Below are positions 38,828 through 47,411 of a DNA stretch of 64,000 bases, piece after piece. The translations under genes were made by a program, and so were the position numbers. Source of the stretch: Kitasatospora fiedleri. GTDB taxonomy: Bacteria > Actinomycetota > Actinomycetes > Streptomycetales > Streptomycetaceae. The stretch lies in the NCBI RefSeq assembly GCF_948472415.1, contig NZ_OX419519.1:3782001-3846000 (forward strand). Reading direction: 5' to 3'. The notes under the pieces are model-generated. The model was not told where the DNA came from and searched no databases. It saw only the letters and a program-made list of their open reading frames with translations. Numbering within the stretch: the stretch's first letter is position 1; each line of letters begins with the position of its first letter.

Positions 38828-39997
38828 ATGAGCACCAGGCCGCTGCTGAACCGCCGGCTGGCGGGCATGGGGACCACGATCTTCGCCGAGATGTCCGCGC
38901 TGGCCACCGCCACCGGCTCGATCAACCTCGGGCAGGGCTTCCCGGACACCGACGGGCCCGAGGAGGTCCGCGAGGCCGCCGTCCGGGCGCTGCGGGAGGG
39001 CCACGGCAACCAGTACCCGCCGGGGCCGGGCGTGCCCGAGCTGCGGCAGGCGGTCGCGGAGCACCAGGAGCGGTTCTACGGGCTGGCGTACGACCCGGAC
39101 ACCGAGGTGCTGGTGACCGCCGGGGCCACCGAGGCGATCGCCGCCGCCATGCTCGCGCTGCTGGAGCCCGGCGACGAGGTGATCGCCTTCGAGCCGTTCT
39201 ACGACTCCTACGCCGCCTGCATCGCGATGGCGGGCGCCGTCCGCGTCCCGCTCACCCTGCGCGCCCCCGCCTTCCGGCCCGACCTGGACGAGCTGCGGGC
39301 GCTGATCACCCCGCGCACCCGGCTGCTGCTCGTCAACACCCCGCACAACCCGACCGGCACCGTGCTCACCCCCGAGGAACTGGCCGGGATCGCCGAACTC
39401 GCTCTCGAACACGACCTGTTGGTGGTCACCGACGAGGTCTACGAACACCTGGTCTTCGCCGGCGCCCACCACCCGCTGGCCGCCCTGCCCGGCATGCGCG
39501 ACCGCACCGTGGCGATCTCCTCGGCCGGCAAGACCTTCTCCTTCACCGGCTGGAAGGTCGGCTGGGTGACCGGCGCGCCCGCCCTGGTCTCCGCCGTCCG
39601 CACCGCCAAGCAGTACCTCACCTACGTCTCGGCGGGCCCGTTCCAGTACGCCGTCGCCGAGGCCCTGCGGCTGCCCGACGGCTACTACGCGGACTTCCGC
39701 GCCGACCTGCACCGCAAGCGCGACCTGCTCGCCCGGGGGCTCGCCGCGGCCGGGTTCCGGGTCTTCGAGCCGCAGGGCACGTACTTCGTCACCACCGACA
39801 TCACTCCGCTGGGCGAGAAGGACGGCATCGAGTTCTGCCGGGCCCTGCCCGAGCGCTGCGGGGTGGTCGCCATCCCGAACGCCGTCTTCTACGACGACGC
39901 CGAGGCCGGGCGCAGCCAGGTCCGGTTCGCCTTCTGCAAGCGGGTGGAGGTGCTCGAAGCGGCGGTCGAGAGGCTGTCCGGCCTGCGCGGGCGCTGA
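38828..39997 (+). CDS. Class I/II PLP-dependent aminotransferase
   Basis: 389 residues. Fold-type I aminotransferase: INLGQGFPDTDGP (substrate loop), NTPHNPTGTVL (Asn that holds PLP), VTDEVYEHLVF (Asp/Tyr pair) and ISSAGKTFSFTGWKVGW with the Schiff-base Lys. RSQVRFAFCK near the end carries the carboxylate-binding Arg. It is closest in pattern to N-succinyldiaminopimelate aminotransferase (DapC) and kynurenine aminotransferase types. A lysine-biosynthesis role is plausible but not proved; no dap genes are adjacent. Confidence 0.88.
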   Translation: MSTRPLLNRRLAGMGTTIFAEMSALATATGSINLGQGFPDTDGPEEVREAAVRALREGHGNQYPPGPGVPELRQAVAEHQERFYGLAYDPDTEVLVTAGATEAIAAAMLALLEPGDEVIAFEPFYDSYAACIAMAGAVRVPLTLRAPAFRPDLDELRALITPRTRLLLVNTPHNPTGTVLTPEELAGIAELALEHDLLVVTDEVYEHLVFAGAHHPLAALPGMRDRTVAISSAGKTFSFTGWKVGWVTGAPALVSAVRTAKQYLTYVSAGPFQYAVAEALRLPDGYYADFRADLHRKRDLLARGLAAAGFRVFEPQGTYFVTTDITPLGEKDGIEFCRALPERCGVVAIPNAVFYDDAEAGRSQVRFAFCKRVEVLEAAVERLSGLRGR

Positions 39998-40056
39998 GGG
40001 CCGCGCCGGGCGGCACTCCGGTTCCGCCCGCGGCCGCCGGGGCCGCCCCGGCGGGC

Positions 40057-40764
40057 TCAGGCCGGGGCGAGGGGCATCGCGTCGAAGCCGTCGAAGAGGT
40101 ACGCGTAGAGCTGCCCGAGGTAGGCCGTCAGTTCCCGCTCGTCCGGGAACGGGACGTAGGTCAGCGCGTACCACTGGCCGACCGTCAGCGGGCGGTTCCT
40201 GACCAGGTGCAGCAGGCCGGCCCGGATCACCTCCCGGTAGTCCGGCCACGCCGCGTCGAAGGTCTCGCGCAGTTCGCCGAGGTCGTCGACGGCCTCCACT
40301 CCCAGGGCTCCGGCGCAGAAGTGCACGAAGCGGCGGTCCACCCCCGGTACGTCCAGCCCCAGTTCGGCCAGGTCGACCTTGGTCGGGTCGATCCGCCCGC
40401 CGGGGTAGGGGTAGACCGTGGTGTTCCACAGGTCGTCCTCCTCCACCGGCCCGGCCGGGCCGGTGCCCGCGGCCGGGCGGTAGACGCCGTACAGCAGGCC
40501 GAGCGTCAGGAAGTCGGCGCGGACGTAGTTGATCTCCCCGTCGGGGCCGTAGGGCTCCTGCGGGTCGATGGCGAATGCCGTGGCCTTTCCCGCGCAGTTC
40601 AGGAAAGGACCGTAAACGGCCTCGAACGGCAGGATCGGGGAAAGGTCGCGGGTGGCCAGGGCCGTCGCGCGGAGCGCGTCCTCGGCCTGGACCAGTGATT
40701 CCTCGGAGTCGAAGCGGCTCGCCCACGGACCGGTGCGGGGCGGCAGCTCGTCACGGAGCGGCAT
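40057..40764 (-). CDS. Toxin-mimic/immunity fusion protein
   Basis: 235 residues, last gene of the toxin operon. Residues about 18-100 resemble the C-terminal part of the toxin encoded two genes upstream: FDSEESLV against FRDEESFV, PFEAVYGP against SPHEAWGP, IDPQEPYGPDGEINY against VDPENPIAHDGAINY, VYRP against VYEP. The toxin's HKHKCDSYS segment is missing. Residues about 178-235 resemble the 106-residue immunity-like protein next door: QWYALTYVPFPDERELTAYL against EWWSLTRYPFQSEDELYAFL. It thus joins a partial toxin fold to an immunity domain. Its function (decoy, orphan toxin remnant or immunity) is inferred. Confidence 0.65.
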   Translation of the reverse strand: MPLRDELPPRTGPWASRFDSEESLVQAEDALRATALATRDLSPILPFEAVYGPFLNCAGKATAFAIDPQEPYGPDGEINYVRADFLTLGLLYGVYRPAAGTGPAGPVEEDDLWNTTVYPYPGGRIDPTKVDLAELGLDVPGVDRRFVHFCAGALGVEAVDDLGELRETFDAAWPDYREVIRAGLLHLVRNRPLTVGQWYALTYVPFPDERELTAYLGQLYAYLFDGFDAMPLAPA

Positions 40765-40799
40765 GGGGACAGGACTCCTTCTTTCGGCCCGTCGGGGAG

Positions 40800-41120
40800 T
40801 CAGGGGGCCGGAGCGATCGGCGGTTCGGCGCGGTCACCGTAGAAATACGCGTGGACGTCCGCGAGGAATGCGTAGAGCTCGTCCTCCGACTGGAACGGGT
40901 ACCGGGTGAGGCTCCACCACTCCTTGATCGACGCGGGCCGTCGTTCCAGGAGGTAGTCGAGGCTCGTGCGCAGCCGGGCCGCGTACGGGCTGCCGTCGCG
41001 CGCCGAATCGCGGTACACCGCGATGTCGTCGATCAGTTCCGGGTGGAAGGCGTTCCGGTAGAACTCGCGGAGCCGCTCGTCCTCGTGCCAGCCGGGAATC
41101 TCCCAAGCCGTCCAGCTCAT
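40800..41120 (-). CDS. Putative immunity protein
   Basis: 106 residues, acidic overall, no signal peptide or membrane segment. It lies 65 bp after the toxin gene and 35 bp before the fusion gene, all on the minus strand. The C-terminal half (LLERRPASIKEWWSLTRYPF and on) matches the end of the 235-residue protein. A small cytosolic gene directly after a polymorphic toxin is the classic immunity position. The family is not one I can name. Confidence 0.65.
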   Translation of the reverse strand: MSWTAWEIPGWHEDERLREFYRNAFHPELIDDIAVYRDSARDGSPYAARLRTSLDYLLERRPASIKEWWSLTRYPFQSEDELYAFLADVHAYFYGDRAEPPIAPAP

Positions 41121-41185
41121 CAGAATTCACCGCATTCCACTGGTGCCGCCACTTCGACCGCCGCCACTTTCGACGGGACAGAATA

Positions 41186-42193
41186 TCATAGCCCTTGCCC
41201 CCGGTGCCGGTTGTGCTTGAATGCCGGTTCCGGGAACATCGTGTGGAGTTTGTGGCCGCCATTCCCGTCCGGCTCGTAGACCGCCTTGATCTTGGCGTCC
41301 TTGAAATTGACGTCCCTGTAGTTGATCGCCCCGTCGTGGGCGATCGGATTCTCCGGGTCGACGTAGTAGCCGCGGAATTTCCCGGTGTGCCCGCCCGGCC
41401 CCCACGCCTCGTGCGGGGAGAACTCGATGACCTGGCGGTCGGTGCGGGTGGGGTCGAGCCTGGAACGGGCGTAGTGGTCCGCGTAGACGAAGGACTCCTC
41501 GTCCCTGAAGGCCGTGGAGTAGCTGTCGCACTTGTGCTTGTGCGGGGCGCCGCGGTCGCCGTCGTAGTAGAGGTCGGGCGGGGACAGCCTGGTCCTGGCG
41601 TCCGGGCCGTGCAGCGGGTCGATCTTGTTGGTCGACTGGACGTAACCGGTCACCCTGTCCTTGGCCACGGTCTGCGCGTGGGCCGGGCCCTGCATGACGG
41701 GGGTGCCCAGGCGATCCTTGAGCTGCTGGTCCGTCACCTTCAGGTGGCGGCCCACGCCGTGGCCCTGGCCGTCGAGCTCGTCGACGCGCTCGCCGATCCG
41801 GCGGTGGTAGAGCCGGCGCAGCGGCTTCCTGCCCGGTACGGACTGGCCGGGTTCGAGCTTGACCTTCTCCTTGGAGAGCGAACCGCCCGCCTCCTTGAAG
41901 CCCTTCTGGACCGCCTTCTCGGCGTCGTCGAGGTTCTTCTTGGTGATCTCCAGGCCGCGGCCGATGGAGCGGTGGCCGCCGGCCATCGCCTTCGACATGT
42001 CGCTGATCATCGAGTCGATGACCGGGCGGACCGCCTTGTCCACGACCTGACCGAGCTTGCCGCGCCCGAGGACCCGGCCCCGGGTCCTGGCGTCCAGGTC
42101 GCGCGAGTGCCGCTCCACCTGGTTCGCGTGCTCGTGGGCCCGCTTCGCGGCCTGCGCGAGCGCGTCCGGATCGGCCCTGAATCCCCTGCTCAC
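41186..42193 (-). CDS. Polymorphic toxin with an unassigned C-terminal domain
   Basis: 335 residues from GTG 42193, which overlaps the stop of the upstream WXG-like gene. N-terminal helical part (1-110) with ALAQAAKRAHEHANQVERHS and an amphipathic MISDMSKAMAGGHRSIGRGL, a linker (PGRKPLRRLYHRRIGER), then a C-terminal domain from about 190: DPLHGPDARTRLSPPDLYY, HKHKCDSYSTAFRDEESF, EFSPHEAWGPGG, VDPENPIAHDGAINY and a basic end (HNRHRGQG). The HKHKC and DEES segments could hold catalytic residues. No nuclease or deaminase family is recognised. Likely exported with the upstream protein, which is inference. Confidence 0.65.
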   Translation of the reverse strand: MSRGFRADPDALAQAAKRAHEHANQVERHSRDLDARTRGRVLGRGKLGQVVDKAVRPVIDSMISDMSKAMAGGHRSIGRGLEITKKNLDDAEKAVQKGFKEAGGSLSKEKVKLEPGQSVPGRKPLRRLYHRRIGERVDELDGQGHGVGRHLKVTDQQLKDRLGTPVMQGPAHAQTVAKDRVTGYVQSTNKIDPLHGPDARTRLSPPDLYYDGDRGAPHKHKCDSYSTAFRDEESFVYADHYARSRLDPTRTDRQVIEFSPHEAWGPGGHTGKFRGYYVDPENPIAHDGAINYRDVNFKDAKIKAVYEPDGNGGHKLHTMFPEPAFKHNRHRGQGL

Positions 42194-42783
42194 TTGCCGC
42201 CTCCCGCGCCGAGCGCCGCCTCGACCCCGTGGAACACCAGACCGGAGACCGCCTTCTCGATGGCCGCCTGGAAGGGCTCGACCGCCATCGAGACCAGCTG
42301 TCCGACGACGACGTCCTCGATCTCCTGGATGATCGCGTTGACGATCCGCTTGCCCGCCTCGACGATCGCCGCCTCCGCGGCGGCGGCGATCCCGAAGGTG
42401 GCGACCGCCGCCGCCGCTGCCGCCGCCATCTCGGCGGCCATCGCCACCAGCTGGGCGATCACCACGCCCTTGGCGACGATCACGGCCTCGGCGGCGGCCT
42501 CCAGGGCCGTCGCCAGTACGCCGCAGCAGTCGATCAGCACGGTCATGTGCCCGGCCGAGGCATGGCTCCAGCGGGTCAGCATGGCCTCGTAGCCCGCGCC
42601 CTCGTACGCGCCGCCGAGGTTCTTCAGCAGCACGTCCGTGTCGTCGTGGGACTCCGCCATCCCCTGGCCGAACTCCCGGACGTGCTGAGCCCATTCGCGC
42701 AGCTCGTCCTCGTCCACGTCAGGCCAGTTGAGCCCCATCAGGTCCATGATCCAGACGAGTTCCGACGGCAGGTCGATCGACAA
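42190..42783 (-). CDS. WXG100/ESX-like helical protein, partner of the toxin
   Basis: 197 residues. The start is probably TTG 42783 (SIDLPSELVWIMDLMGLNWP, the usual opening of these proteins); later ATGs would cut this off. A helical hairpin with WAQHVREFGQGMAESHD and GAYEGAGYEAMLTRWSHASA follows. Then comes a long Ala-rich hydrophobic stretch (VVIAQLVAMAAEMAAAAAAA) that may insert in membranes. This is the layout of type VII secretion-linked toxin partners. First gene of the operon; its stop shares bases with the toxin start. Confidence 0.65.
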   Translation of the reverse strand: MSIDLPSELVWIMDLMGLNWPDVDEDELREWAQHVREFGQGMAESHDDTDVLLKNLGGAYEGAGYEAMLTRWSHASAGHMTVLIDCCGVLATALEAAAEAVIVAKGVVIAQLVAMAAEMAAAAAAAVATFGIAAAAEAAIVEAGKRIVNAIIQEIEDVVVGQLVSMAVEPFQAAIEKAVSGLVFHGVEAALGAGGGK

Positions 42784-43215
42784 CGCCCAGCCCCCCGTTC
42801 GAACAGACGCTTGCCATGTTCGGTGCCGCCACCGTAGACGCACCTGCCTCCGGTTCGGTTCCGGCCCTCCCCGCCGTCCGGTGCGGGGGGCTCCCCGGGG
42901 CGGGTGGTGCGGGAAGTGCACGACCGGCGTGCACGGCTTGCGATACCGGCGCAGAAGCGCACGGTGGGCAGAGTACAACCCGGGACCGATCACACCCAGT
43001 CGGGCACGGGCCCCAGAACGGTGAATGAGTGCCAAACATGGGTAAATCCCTGACGGACCCGGAGAATTCGTGCTTCTCTGCTGCTGAATCTCCAGCCGGA
43101 ATCCTTCCTTCCACGGTCGGCAGCGCCCCGGATCGGACAGTCTCGAACAGCCTCACGGATGAGGGCGGACTCCGGTCACAGGGGGCGCGCACGGAGCTGA
43201 AACGCGGAGCCGAGC
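42784..43215. other. Divergent intergenic region, toxin operon and DUF2617 gene
   Basis: About 430 bp containing both promoters. Open frames through it are upstream extensions of the WXG-like frame or shadows. No operator or small gene could be recognised. Confidence 0.5.
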
Positions 43216-43863
43216 ATGCTCACCACCCTGCAGACCTCCTACACGGACACCCGCGCCGGCGACCTGGCCTGGCAGCTGGGCGGCGAACCGCTGCCCGCGC
43301 TGGCCGTCCGCGACCTCAGACTCGACGGCGCCTGCGGTGCCCCGGGCGGCCTCCGGGGCTCCCTCCAGCTGCGGCTGCTGGGCGCCTCGCACCAGGTGGT
43401 GCTGGCGGCCGGCCCGGGCGACTGCCTGGAGACGGTGGCCTGCCTGCCGGGCCGCCGCACCCCGCTGCCGGCCCGGGTCGCGGAGCAGGTGGCCGGCTGG
43501 GAGTACGAGTTCGCCGCCCGGATCGAGGAGCTGCCGCCGTACGTGTTCGAGGCCCGCGCCCAGGAGCTGCTGGCCCTGGTCGAGGGGCACCCGCGGGCGC
43601 TGGCGGGCGTCTTTCCCGGCGATCCGAGCGCGTTCACCGCGCTCGTCGCGCACTGCGAGGACCGCCGGGTGCACTGGCGGACGTGGCACGCCTACCCGCA
43701 GGAGGGCCGGCTGGTGTGCACCCGCTCCTCGCTCTCGCTGCCCGGCGACGGCCCGCTCGCGGCGGCGGGAGCGGTGGCGGGAGCAGCGGTGGGGACGACG
43801 GCGGGAACCACGGCGGGTGCGCCGGCGGGAGCGGCGGCGGGAGCGGCGCAGGTCGGCTGGTGA
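43216..43863 (+). CDS. DUF2617-family protein
   Basis: 215 residues from ATG 43216. Core with DLAWQLGGEPLPALAVRDL, GASHQVVLAAGPGDCLETVA and ARIEELPPYVFEARAQELLA, then HCEDRRVHWRTWHAYPQEGR and VCTRSSL, as in the DUF2617 family of streptomycetes. The last 35 residues are an Ala/Gly/Thr low-complexity tail. The gene commonly precedes the membrane-bound aminopropyltransferase, as here (79 bp gap). Function unknown. Confidence 0.75.
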   Translation: MLTTLQTSYTDTRAGDLAWQLGGEPLPALAVRDLRLDGACGAPGGLRGSLQLRLLGASHQVVLAAGPGDCLETVACLPGRRTPLPARVAEQVAGWEYEFAARIEELPPYVFEARAQELLALVEGHPRALAGVFPGDPSAFTALVAHCEDRRVHWRTWHAYPQEGRLVCTRSSLSLPGDGPLAAAGAVAGAAVGTTAGTTAGAPAGAAAGAAQVGW

Positions 43864-43942
43864 CCTGGCGTCAATCCGGCACCCCGCCCTGTCCCCCGGA
43901 TGGGTGCAGCCATTCACCCGGGCTCTCGCCTAGCGTTCATTC

Positions 43943-45639
43943 ATGATCAACCACCCGGTCGGACGACCCGCGCAGCCGGGTCCGGACGCCACCTCGCCGC
44001 CGACCCCGACCCCGCCCGCGGCCGATCCCCGGCCCGCCGTCCCCGCGCCACGGGCCCCGGGGGCGCGGTCCGGGCCGGCGGCGCCATACGGCCGGCGCTG
44101 GCCCCCCGCCCGGCCCGGGTCCTGGTGCTGCTGGCCGCGTTCGTCTGCGCGGCCTGCGGCCTGGTGTACGAACTCGAACTGGTCGCCCTCGGCGGCTACC
44201 TGCTGGGCGACTCGGTCACCCAGACCTCCGTGGTGCTGTCGGTGATGGTGTTCGCGATGGGCGTCGGCTCGCTGCTCGCCAAGGGCCTCACCCGCCGCCC
44301 GGCCACCTCCTTCGCCCTGGTCGAGTACGCGCTCTCCCTGGTCGGCGGCCTGTCCGCGCTCGCCCTGTACTGCGGCTGGGCCTGGCTGCACCAGCCGCGC
44401 GCCACCCTGGTGGCGCTGATCGCCACCACCGTGCTGATCGGCCTGCTGATCGGCGCGGAGATCCCGCTGCTGATGACGCTGATCCAGCGGATCCGGCAGG
44501 AGCACGCCGGCCGCGCCGTCGCCGACCTGTTCGCCGCCGACTACGTGGGCGCGCTGATCGGCGGCCTGGCCTTCCCGTTCGTCCTGCTGCCCGCGCTCGG
44601 CCAGGTCGCCGGGGCGCTGCTGACCGGCGCGGTGAACGCGGTGGCGGGCGCCGCCGTGGTGCTCTGGCTGTTCCGCGCCGAGCCCGCCCCGCGCACCCGG
44701 CTGCTGCTGTGGACCGGCTGCGGCCTGGTGCTCGCCCTGCTCGCGCTGGCCGCCGCCTGCACCGGGGCGATCGAGCGCGCCGCCCGGCACGCGCTGTACG
44801 GCGGCCCGATCCGGTTCGCCGCCCAGAGCCGCTACCAGGAGATCGTGCTGACCGGCGGCGCGGACGCCCCGCCCCGGGTGCCCGCGCAGCGCGCCGCGCC
44901 GCCGCTGGAGCTGTTCCTGGACGGCCGGCTGGCGGTCTGCGGCCCCGACGAGTACCGCGACCACGAGGCGCTGGTGCGCCCCGCGCTGGCCGCCGGACCG
45001 AGCGGCCGGGTGCTGGTGCTGGGCGGCGACGGCCTGGCGCTGCGCGAGGTGCTGCGGCACCCGGCGGTGCGCAGCGTGCTGGTGGTGGAGCGGGACGCCC
45101 AGCTGCCCGCGCTGGCCCGCCGGGACGCCGCGTTCGCCGCGCTCACCGAGCACTCCTTCGACGACCCGCGGGTGCGGCTGGTGCAGGCCGAGCCGATGGG
45201 CTGGCTGCGCGGGTCCGCCGAGCGGTTCGACGTGATCGTCTCGGACCTGGACGGCGAGGCCGCGGGCGGCAAGTACCGTTCCCTGGAGTTCTTCGGCCTG
45301 GCCGCCGGGCGGCTGGCCCCCGGGGGTCGGCTGGCGGTCCGCGGCGGGGCGCCGGACGCCCCGGCCGGCGGACTGTGGGCGGCCGAGTCCGGGCTGGCCG
45401 CGGCGGGCCTGTCGGCCGTCGCCTACCAGGCCGGCGCGCCGTCCGCCGAGGACTGCGGGGGGTCCGGCCCGGCGGCGGCCTTCCTGCTGGCCGCCCGGAC
45501 CGCCCCCGCGCTGGGCCTGGCCCCGGACGCCCCGGCCCCGCGCTCGCTGACGGTGCCCGGGCTGCGGGCCGCCGAGGCCCGGCTGGCGGCCGGCCGCCCG
45601 TCCCCGCTGCCGCCGCCGCACACCCTGCTGGGGCCCTGA
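43943..45639 (+). CDS. speE: Membrane-anchored spermidine synthase-like protein (apparent frameshift near the start)
   Basis: About 565 residues. Seven membrane helices (VLVLLAAFVCAACGLVYELE, SVVLSVMVFAMGVGSLLA and others), then a spermidine-synthase-like Rossmann domain with LFLDGRLAVCGPDEYRDHEA and VLVLGGDGLALREVLRH. The usual DLPDP active-site segment reads DLDGEA, so aminopropyl transfer is doubtful. The natural start MINHPVGRPAQPG (ATG 43943) is in a different frame from the first helix. One extra base near 44085 joins them as APIRPALAPRPARVLV. Otherwise GTG 43900 would start the long frame. TAGCGT 6 nt before the ATG suggests a leaderless transcript. Confidence 0.75.
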
Positions 45640-45788
45640 ACCCGCCCGACCGGCCGGGGAGTTCGCCGCGCGCGCCGGGCGGCGGGGGCGGCCGGGGCCG
45701 GGGCGCGGTGCGTCCATTGGCAGGTTGGTCGGCCCGGCTTCGCGTGGAGGGCTCGGCACGGCGGCGGGCGGTCGGTAGGCTCGCCGGT

Positions 45789-46670
45789 ATGGAGCATGAG
45801 GTTGTCGTCCCGCTGCCCGCCGAGGTGGTCCGGGAGGCGCTGCTGGACCGCGAGCTGGTGGCCCGCTGCGTGCCGGGGCTGAGCGCGGTCGCGTCGGCGT
45901 CCGCGCCCGCGGGGGCCGACAGCCGGCTCAGGATCAGGGTCGCCGGGTCCACCATCACCTTCGCCGGCCGACTGACCGTGGACGGCTGGCGGGACGGCGC
46001 GCTCGCCCTGCGGCTGAGCGGCGAGGAGATCCGCGGCGCGGCCCCGGCGGCCGCCGGGCTGCGGATCACCCTGGCCGAGCGCCCCGGCGAGACCGCGATC
46101 CGCTTCGCCACCGAGCTGACCGCCTCCGGGCGGCTGGCCGGTTTCGACGCCGAGGCGCTGGAGTCGACCGGCCGCCGGCTGATCGACCGGGCGGTGGCGG
46201 CGCTGGTCGCCGAGCTGTCCGAACCCGCCGAGCCGGACGGCGACGAGGCGGACGACGACCCGTCCGACGGCGCGACGGTGGTCTTCCTGGACGACCGCGA
46301 GCGCGGCCAGGACCTCGACGACGACCTCTCCGACCTGATCTCCTTCGACGACGCGGACGACCTGCCCGCCCCGGTGCCGGCCGCCTCCCGCCCCGAGCCC
46401 GGGTACGACCAGGAGGGCGCCCCGGTGCGGCGCAGCATCGTCGGCCGCTCCGCCGAGGAGGTCGACCACGCCCCGCCGCACGGCCGGTACGCGCCCGCCC
46501 CGCCGGCCCACAGCGCCCGGGCCCGGGCGGCCTCCCGCTGGGGCGGCGCCGAGCCGACGCTGCTGCCCGGCGCGGTCGGCGAGCGCAACGCGCTGCCGTG
46601 GATGATCGGCGGCGGGGTCGCGCTGATCGGCGGCGCGGTGGTGCTGGTCCGGGCCCTGCGGCGGCGCTGA
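45789..46670 (+). CDS. CoxG/SRPBCC-domain protein with a C-terminal membrane anchor
   Basis: 293 residues. The first 150 form an SRPBCC/CoxG lipid-binding-type fold (EHEVVVPLPAEVVREALLD, RCVPGLSAV, GRLAGFDAEALESTGRRLID). A long acidic, Pro-rich disordered region follows, then one membrane helix near the end (MIGGGVALIGGAVVLVRAL) and a basic tip, i.e. a tail anchor. CoxG domains assist membrane attachment of CO dehydrogenase in other bacteria; no cox genes are near, so the partner is unknown. ATG 45789 begins the conserved fold. Confidence 0.7.
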   Translation: MEHEVVVPLPAEVVREALLDRELVARCVPGLSAVASASAPAGADSRLRIRVAGSTITFAGRLTVDGWRDGALALRLSGEEIRGAAPAAAGLRITLAERPGETAIRFATELTASGRLAGFDAEALESTGRRLIDRAVAALVAELSEPAEPDGDEADDDPSDGATVVFLDDRERGQDLDDDLSDLISFDDADDLPAPVPAASRPEPGYDQEGAPVRRSIVGRSAEEVDHAPPHGRYAPAPPAHSARARAASRWGGAEPTLLPGAVGERNALPWMIGGGVALIGGAVVLVRALRRR

Positions 46671-46704
46671 GCGCCCCGGTGGGCACCCACTAAGCTGGCT
46701 GTCC

Positions 46705-47241
46705 ATGAGCAACGACCGCGACGCCCTGCTGGCGCAGATCAAGGACAAGGCCGTCGTGCACGGCAAGGTCACCCTCTCCTCCGGCCGGGAGGCCGACTAC
46801 TACGTCGACCTGCGCCGGATCACGCTGGACGCCGAGGCGGCGCCGCTGGTCGGCACGGTGATGCTGGACGCGGCGGCGGACCTGGAGTTCGACGCGGTGG
46901 GCGGCCTGACCCTGGGCGCCGACCCGGTGGCCGCGGCGATGCTGCACGCGGCGGCGGCCCGCGGCCGCAAGCTGGACGCGTTCGTGGTCCGCAAGGCGGG
47001 CAAGGCGCACGGCCTGCAGCGCCGGATCGAGGGCCCGGACGTGAAGGGCCGCCGGGTGCTGGCGGTGGAGGACACCTCGACCACCGGCGGCTCGGTGCTG
47101 ACCGCCGTGGAGGCGCTCCGCGAGGCGGGCGCCGAGGTGGTCGGCGTCGCGGTGATCGTGGAGCGCGGCGCGGCCCCGGCGATCGCCGAGGCGGGCCTGC
47201 CGTACGTCACCGCGTACACCCTGGACGACCTGGGGCTGTGA
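46705..47241 (+). CDS. pyrE: Orotate phosphoribosyltransferase
   Basis: 178 residues. Converts orotate and PRPP to OMP in pyrimidine synthesis. VTLSSGREADYYVDLRRITL at the N-terminus, FVVRKAGKAHGLQRRIEGP (catalytic Lys loop) and VLAVEDTSTTGGSVLTAVEA, the PRPP-binding motif. Full length. It ends just before a parS-like palindrome and a strong terminator. Confidence 0.96.
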   Translation: MSNDRDALLAQIKDKAVVHGKVTLSSGREADYYVDLRRITLDAEAAPLVGTVMLDAAADLEFDAVGGLTLGADPVAAAMLHAAAARGRKLDAFVVRKAGKAHGLQRRIEGPDVKGRRVLAVEDTSTTGGSVLTAVEALREAGAEVVGVAVIVERGAAPAIAEAGLPYVTAYTLDDLGL

Positions 47242-47253
47242 GCCCCGTTCCGC

Positions 47254-47267
47254 GTTCCACGTGGAAC
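47254..47267. promoter_or_regulatory. parS-like palindrome
   Basis: GTTCCACGTGGAAC, a perfect 14-bp palindrome that differs from the streptomycete parS consensus GTTTCACGTGAAAC by one symmetric change. It sits between the pyrE stop and its terminator, outside coding sequence. ParB binding is plausible but unproved. Confidence 0.5.
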
Positions 47268-47270
47268 AAC

Positions 47271-47312
47271 GGCGAGGGCCCCGACCACCGGAAGGTGGTC
47301 GGGGCCCTCGCC
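47271..47312. terminator. Strong terminator after pyrE
   Basis: A perfect 19-bp stem (47271-47289 with 47294-47312) closed by a GGAA tetraloop, before the convergent DedA gene. Confidence 0.9.
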
Positions 47313-47411
47313 GTTCGCCGGGGCGGTCGGTCGGCCGTGGCCTCCGCGGCCGGCCGGTCGTCGCCTTCGCAGGCCGGTCGGTCGGGCGGGCGGTCGGGCC
47401 GGTCGCCGGGC

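Noticed and set aside
47254..47267. Part of the pyrE terminator
   Set aside because: The palindrome has no loop and is separated from the 19-bp stem that follows, which is sufficient as terminator.
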